Origin: Chloroflexota bacterium
GTDB lineage: Bacteria; Chloroflexota; Limnocylindria; Limnocylindrales; CSP1-4
Length of the DNA stretch: 7,234 nt
NCBI GenBank assembly: GCA_021812735.1
Contig: JAKAMV010000521.1
Coordinates: 1 to 7,234, forward strand
Direction: 5' to 3'
Under the pieces are notes generated by a model. The model was not told the DNA's origin. It ran no database searches and was given only the letters and a program-made list of their open reading frames with translations. Positions 5,230 to 7,234 of this stretch are shown in pieces; position 1 is the stretch's first letter; the number at the start of each line of letters is the position of its first letter. The position numbers and the translations under genes were made by a program.

Positions 5230-6865
5230 GGCCGGGCTGGCCGCGCTCGGCATCTTCGCCGCGGCGCTGGCCGTCCGCGTCTGGGCGGCGTCCGGTACCG
5301 TGTTCCCGCGGCCCGAGGACTCCGCCTACTACGTGGGCGTGGCCCGGAACCTCGTGGAGGGGCGCGGGCTGGTCAGCGACGCCCTCTGGAGCTACGGCAC
5401 GCCGCCGTTGGTGTTCCCGCGGCCCGCGTTCGAGGTCTGGCTGCCGCTGCCGTCGCTGCTGGCAGCCGTGCCGCTGGCGCTGTTCGGCGGGCCGCCGCCC
5501 ATCCCGCTGCTCAACGCGCTCCGCTCGGCGCAGCTCGTGACCGTCGTCCTCGGCGCGCTGCTGGCGGTCCTCGCCTGGCGCCTGGCGGCCGATGTGGCGC
5601 AGGAGCGGCGACTGCCGGCCGGCCGGGCGCGCGTGCTGGCGATCGGCACGGGCCTCACGACGGCCGCCTACCTGCCGCTGATCCTGCACTCGGTCCAGCC
5701 CGACTCCACCACCCTGTTCGGCGTGCTGGTCCTGGCCGCCTGCCTGCTCGCGTATCGCGTCCTGCGCGACCCGCGCGGCGCCAGCCCGCGCGACCCGCGA
5801 CTGCTGGGGATCGGCGTGCTGCTGGGGCTGGCGGCCCTGACGCGCAACGAGGCGATCTGGCTTGCAGTGGCGTGGGCGTGGCTCGCCTGGCGGGCGCCGG
5901 GGCTGCCGCGGGTGGGCCGGCTCCGGCTGATCGGGGTGGTCGCCGTGGTGTCGGTGGCCGTGTTCGCGCCGTGGGCCGTGCGCGACTGGGCGGTGTTCGG
6001 CAGCCCGCTGCCGGGCCAGGCCGCGTCGAACGCGCTCTCGGTCAGCGGCTTCGACATCTTCGCCTGGCAGGACGCGCCCACCCTCTCGCGCTACCTGGGG
6101 CAGGGCCCGGCGGCGCTGCTGGGGATGCGCGTGGACGGGATCGCGCACAACCTGGTCTCGGTGCTGCTCCTGCTGGGGGTGCCGGTCTCGATCATCGGGC
6201 TGCTGGCGCTTCCCTGGCAGGGACGGGACCGCGCACTCCGGCCGCTGCTGCTGGTGGCTGCGATGACGTTCCTCGTCACCAGCCTGGTGTTCCCGGTGGC
6301 GACCACGTGGGGCACCTTCCTCCACGCTGCCGTGCCGGCGCACGTGCTGCTGATCGTGTCCGCGCTGGGCGCCCTCGACGCCGCCCTGGCGCGGCTGGCG
6401 GGGCGGTTGGGCTGGGAGCGCCCCGTGGCCTGGCTGGGGGCGCTGCTGGCCGTGGGCTGGTCGGTGCTCTTCTCCGCGGTCCTGCTGCCGTCGAGCGCGA
6501 CCGCCTCGGCCGACACGGCGCGCACGTACACCGTCCTCGCCCAGCAGCTCGCGGCCGCCGGCGAGCCGCTCGACGGGTCGAGCCCGGTCGTCGCCGACTT
6601 CCCGATCTGGACAGCCGAGGCGGAGCGCGTGCCGGCGCTCGCCCTGCCCAACGAGCCGCCGTCGTCGGTCCTGGATCTGGCGCGGCACTTCAACGCCCGC
6701 CTGCTGGTCCTGGCCGACGGCACGCGGGGCGACTGGCCCGGCGTCCTCGCCGACGGCAGCCCGGCGGCTGCCTGCTTCCACGAGCTGGCGCTGCCCGCGC
6801 CCGCCAGCCCAGGGGACGCCGCCGCGATCAGGGACGTGCGGGTCTGGCGCATCGCCTGCCCGTAG
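5183..6865 (+). CDS. GT39/PMT_2-like membrane glycosyltransferase, tandem paralogue
   Basis: A 560-residue protein if read from GTG 5183. In-frame GTGs at 5195 and 5207 are equally possible, since the first 8 residues are repeat-encoded (SRPV twice). The first helix is about 16-35. The catalytic-type loop reads EDSAYYVGVARNLVEGRGL (45-63), with D46 and Y49-Y50. WLPLPSLLAAVPLALFG, QPD (172-174), R221-N222-E223 and GTFLH (377-381) occur in the same order as in the upstream gene, so the two are paralogues. A soluble C-terminal domain (PVVADFPIW, ARLLVLADG) ends at TAG 6865. It should act on a polyprenyl-phosphate sugar at the membrane, perhaps on the same glycan with a different specificity. Co-transcription with the upstream gene is expected. 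Coupling is now indirect, through the short ORF ending at 5186. Confidence 0.82.
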   Translation: MSRPVSRPVSRREDALAGLAALGIFAAALAVRVWAASGTVFPRPEDSAYYVGVARNLVEGRGLVSDALWSYGTPPLVFPRPAFEVWLPLPSLLAAVPLALFGGPPPIPLLNALRSAQLVTVVLGALLAVLAWRLAADVAQERRLPAGRARVLAIGTGLTTAAYLPLILHSVQPDSTTLFGVLVLAACLLAYRVLRDPRGASPRDPRLLGIGVLLGLAALTRNEAIWLAVAWAWLAWRAPGLPRVGRLRLIGVVAVVSVAVFAPWAVRDWAVFGSPLPGQAASNALSVSGFDIFAWQDAPTLSRYLGQGPAALLGMRVDGIAHNLVSVLLLLGVPVSIIGLLALPWQGRDRALRPLLLVAAMTFLVTSLVFPVATTWGTFLHAAVPAHVLLIVSALGALDAALARLAGRLGWERPVAWLGALLAVGWSVLFSAVLLPSSATASADTARTYTVLAQQLAAAGEPLDGSSPVVADFPIWTAEAERVPALALPNEPPSSVLDLARHFNARLLVLADGTRGDWPGVLADGSPAAACFHELALPAPASPGDAAAIRDVRVWRIACP

Positions 6866-6867
6866 TG

Positions 6868-6908
6868 CGGGAGGTGGCCCGGGCAACGCACGGCTCCCGG
6901 GGATCCCC
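6868..6908 (+). terminator. Weak hairpins after the GT39 operon
   Basis: CGGGAG (6868-6873) can pair with CTCCCG (6894-6899) around a 20-base loop, and GGGGATCCCC (6899-6908) is a palindrome just after. There is no U-tract. If termination happens here it is not of the standard intrinsic type. Confidence 0.25.
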
Positions 6909-6911
6909 AGC

Positions 6912-6984
6912 GCGCACCCTCCGTTTGCCGCACCCCCGCCCCGGCGCCAGCGCACCCTCCGTTTGCCGCACCCCCGCCCCGGCG
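6912..6984. repeat. 38-bp tandem repeat, two copies
   Basis: The 35-base core starting GCGCACCCTCCGTTTGCC and ending CCCCGGCG occurs at 6912-6946 and again at 6950-6984, a period of 38 bases. Both copies are identical over the core. The stretch lies between the end of the GT39 operon and the inverted-repeat region, and I see no gene in it. Two copies without unique spacers rule out a CRISPR array. Confidence 0.88.
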
Positions 6985-7006
6985 CGCCAGACAGTTGCGG
7001 GGTGAC

Positions 7007-7116
7007 TGCTAGGCGGGCCGCGACGGGCCGGACCGGCCGAATCGGCCTCGATTCCGTGCTACCCAGTCGCCCGGGGATTACGTGGCACGGATTCGCCCCC
7101 CGGCTCTCGCCTAGCA
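7007..7116. other. Nested inverted-repeat region, possible structured RNA or element end
   Basis: Outer arms TGCTAGGCG (7007-7015) and CGCCTAGCA (7108-7116) are a perfect 9-bp inverted repeat. Inside lie a 13-base palindrome, GGCCGA-A-TCGGCC (7035-7047), and a 14-position hairpin. The hairpin's arms, CGATTCCGTGCTAC (7049-7062) and GTGGCACGGATTCG (7082-7095), form 12 Watson-Crick pairs, one G-U wobble and one mismatch around a 19-base loop. The single wobble is a G-U on the plus strand. Pairing at three nested levels in about 110 bases is more than I expect by chance, even at high GC. It could be a small non-coding RNA, a recombination site or the end of a mobile element. I match it to no known family. 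No gene is visible here. Confidence 0.4.
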
Positions 7117-7138
7117 CTCGCTGGTGGACTGGATGGCG

Positions 7139-7234
7139 CCCGGCGCGCACGGGGCGCGGCCGCGCACGGGGCGAGCCGCGCTGGGGGCGTGACCCGGCGC
7201 GCAGGGGGCGCGGCCGCGCACGGGGCGAGCCGCG
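7139..7234. repeat. 54-bp tandem repeat running off the right edge
   Basis: Bases 7139-7180 recur at 7193-7234 with one difference (GCACGGGG against GCAGGGGG), giving a period of 54. The second copy is cut by the window end. Each unit also contains the shorter repeat GCGCACGGGGCG twice in its first copy. The stretch is almost entirely G and C and has no protein-like reading in either direction. Confidence 0.85.

Noticed and set aside
3372..5253. Open frames of about 600 codons on both strands overlapping the first GT39 gene
   Set aside because: Both are Arg/Pro/Gly-rich shadows. Only the frame starting at 3508 gives hydrophobic helices and family motifs.
4913..7150. A 745-codon open frame on the minus strand across both GT39 genes
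   Set aside because: Its translation is Arg/Gly/Gln/His-rich low complexity with no domain. It is antisense to two clear membrane-protein genes and runs through the tandem repeats. Long antisense open frames are expected at this GC content.
6912..7234. CRISPR array
   Set aside because: There are only two copies of each repeat, placed head to tail without unique spacers, with different periods and no cas genes.

Overview
The window comes from a very GC-rich bacterium. The membrane-protein genes reach about 82% G+C in the lines I counted. Promoters have TAnnnT-type -10 boxes, and two genes appear to be read from nearly leaderless transcripts. This fits an actinobacterial or Chloroflexota-like genome; nothing in the window fixes the phylum.

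Left block (1-1442, minus strand): two overlapping genes for polytopic membrane glycosyltransferases of the GT87 (DUF2029) type. The second runs off the left edge. Right block (3508-6865, plus strand): two tandem paralogous GT39/PMT_2-like (ArnT-like) membrane glycosyltransferases, joined by a perfect 47-bp tandem duplication that has disturbed their stop/start overlap. Together these four genes look like one divergently transcribed locus for transferring lipid-linked sugars at the outer face of the membrane. The sugar and acceptor cannot be told from the sequence.

Middle block (about 1477-3476): a segment of clearly lower GC that does not belong to the glycosyltransferase theme. It holds (i) a minus-strand remnant resembling the C-terminus of a Gfo/Idh/MocA oxidoreductase; (ii) a plus-strand two-gene operon with a strong promoter, encoding an excisionase-type helix-turn-helix protein and a His/Cys-rich protein I do not recognise; and (iii) a minus-strand VapBC-type toxin-antitoxin pair with its own promoter and a palindromic operator. 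An identical 26-bp sequence in the same orientation bounds the block at both ends (1477-1502 and 3451-3476). Joining the two copies in thought leaves a compact 91-bp divergent promoter region between the GT87 and GT39 genes, with one copy of the 26-mer in the middle. I read the middle block as an inserted accessory cassette, possibly carrying two toxin-antitoxin-like modules. No integrase or transposase is present.

Right flank (6866-7234): no convincing gene. It carries a 38-bp tandem repeat (two copies), a region of about 110 bp rich in nested inverted repeats that could be a structured RNA or an element end, and a 54-bp tandem repeat that continues past the window edge.
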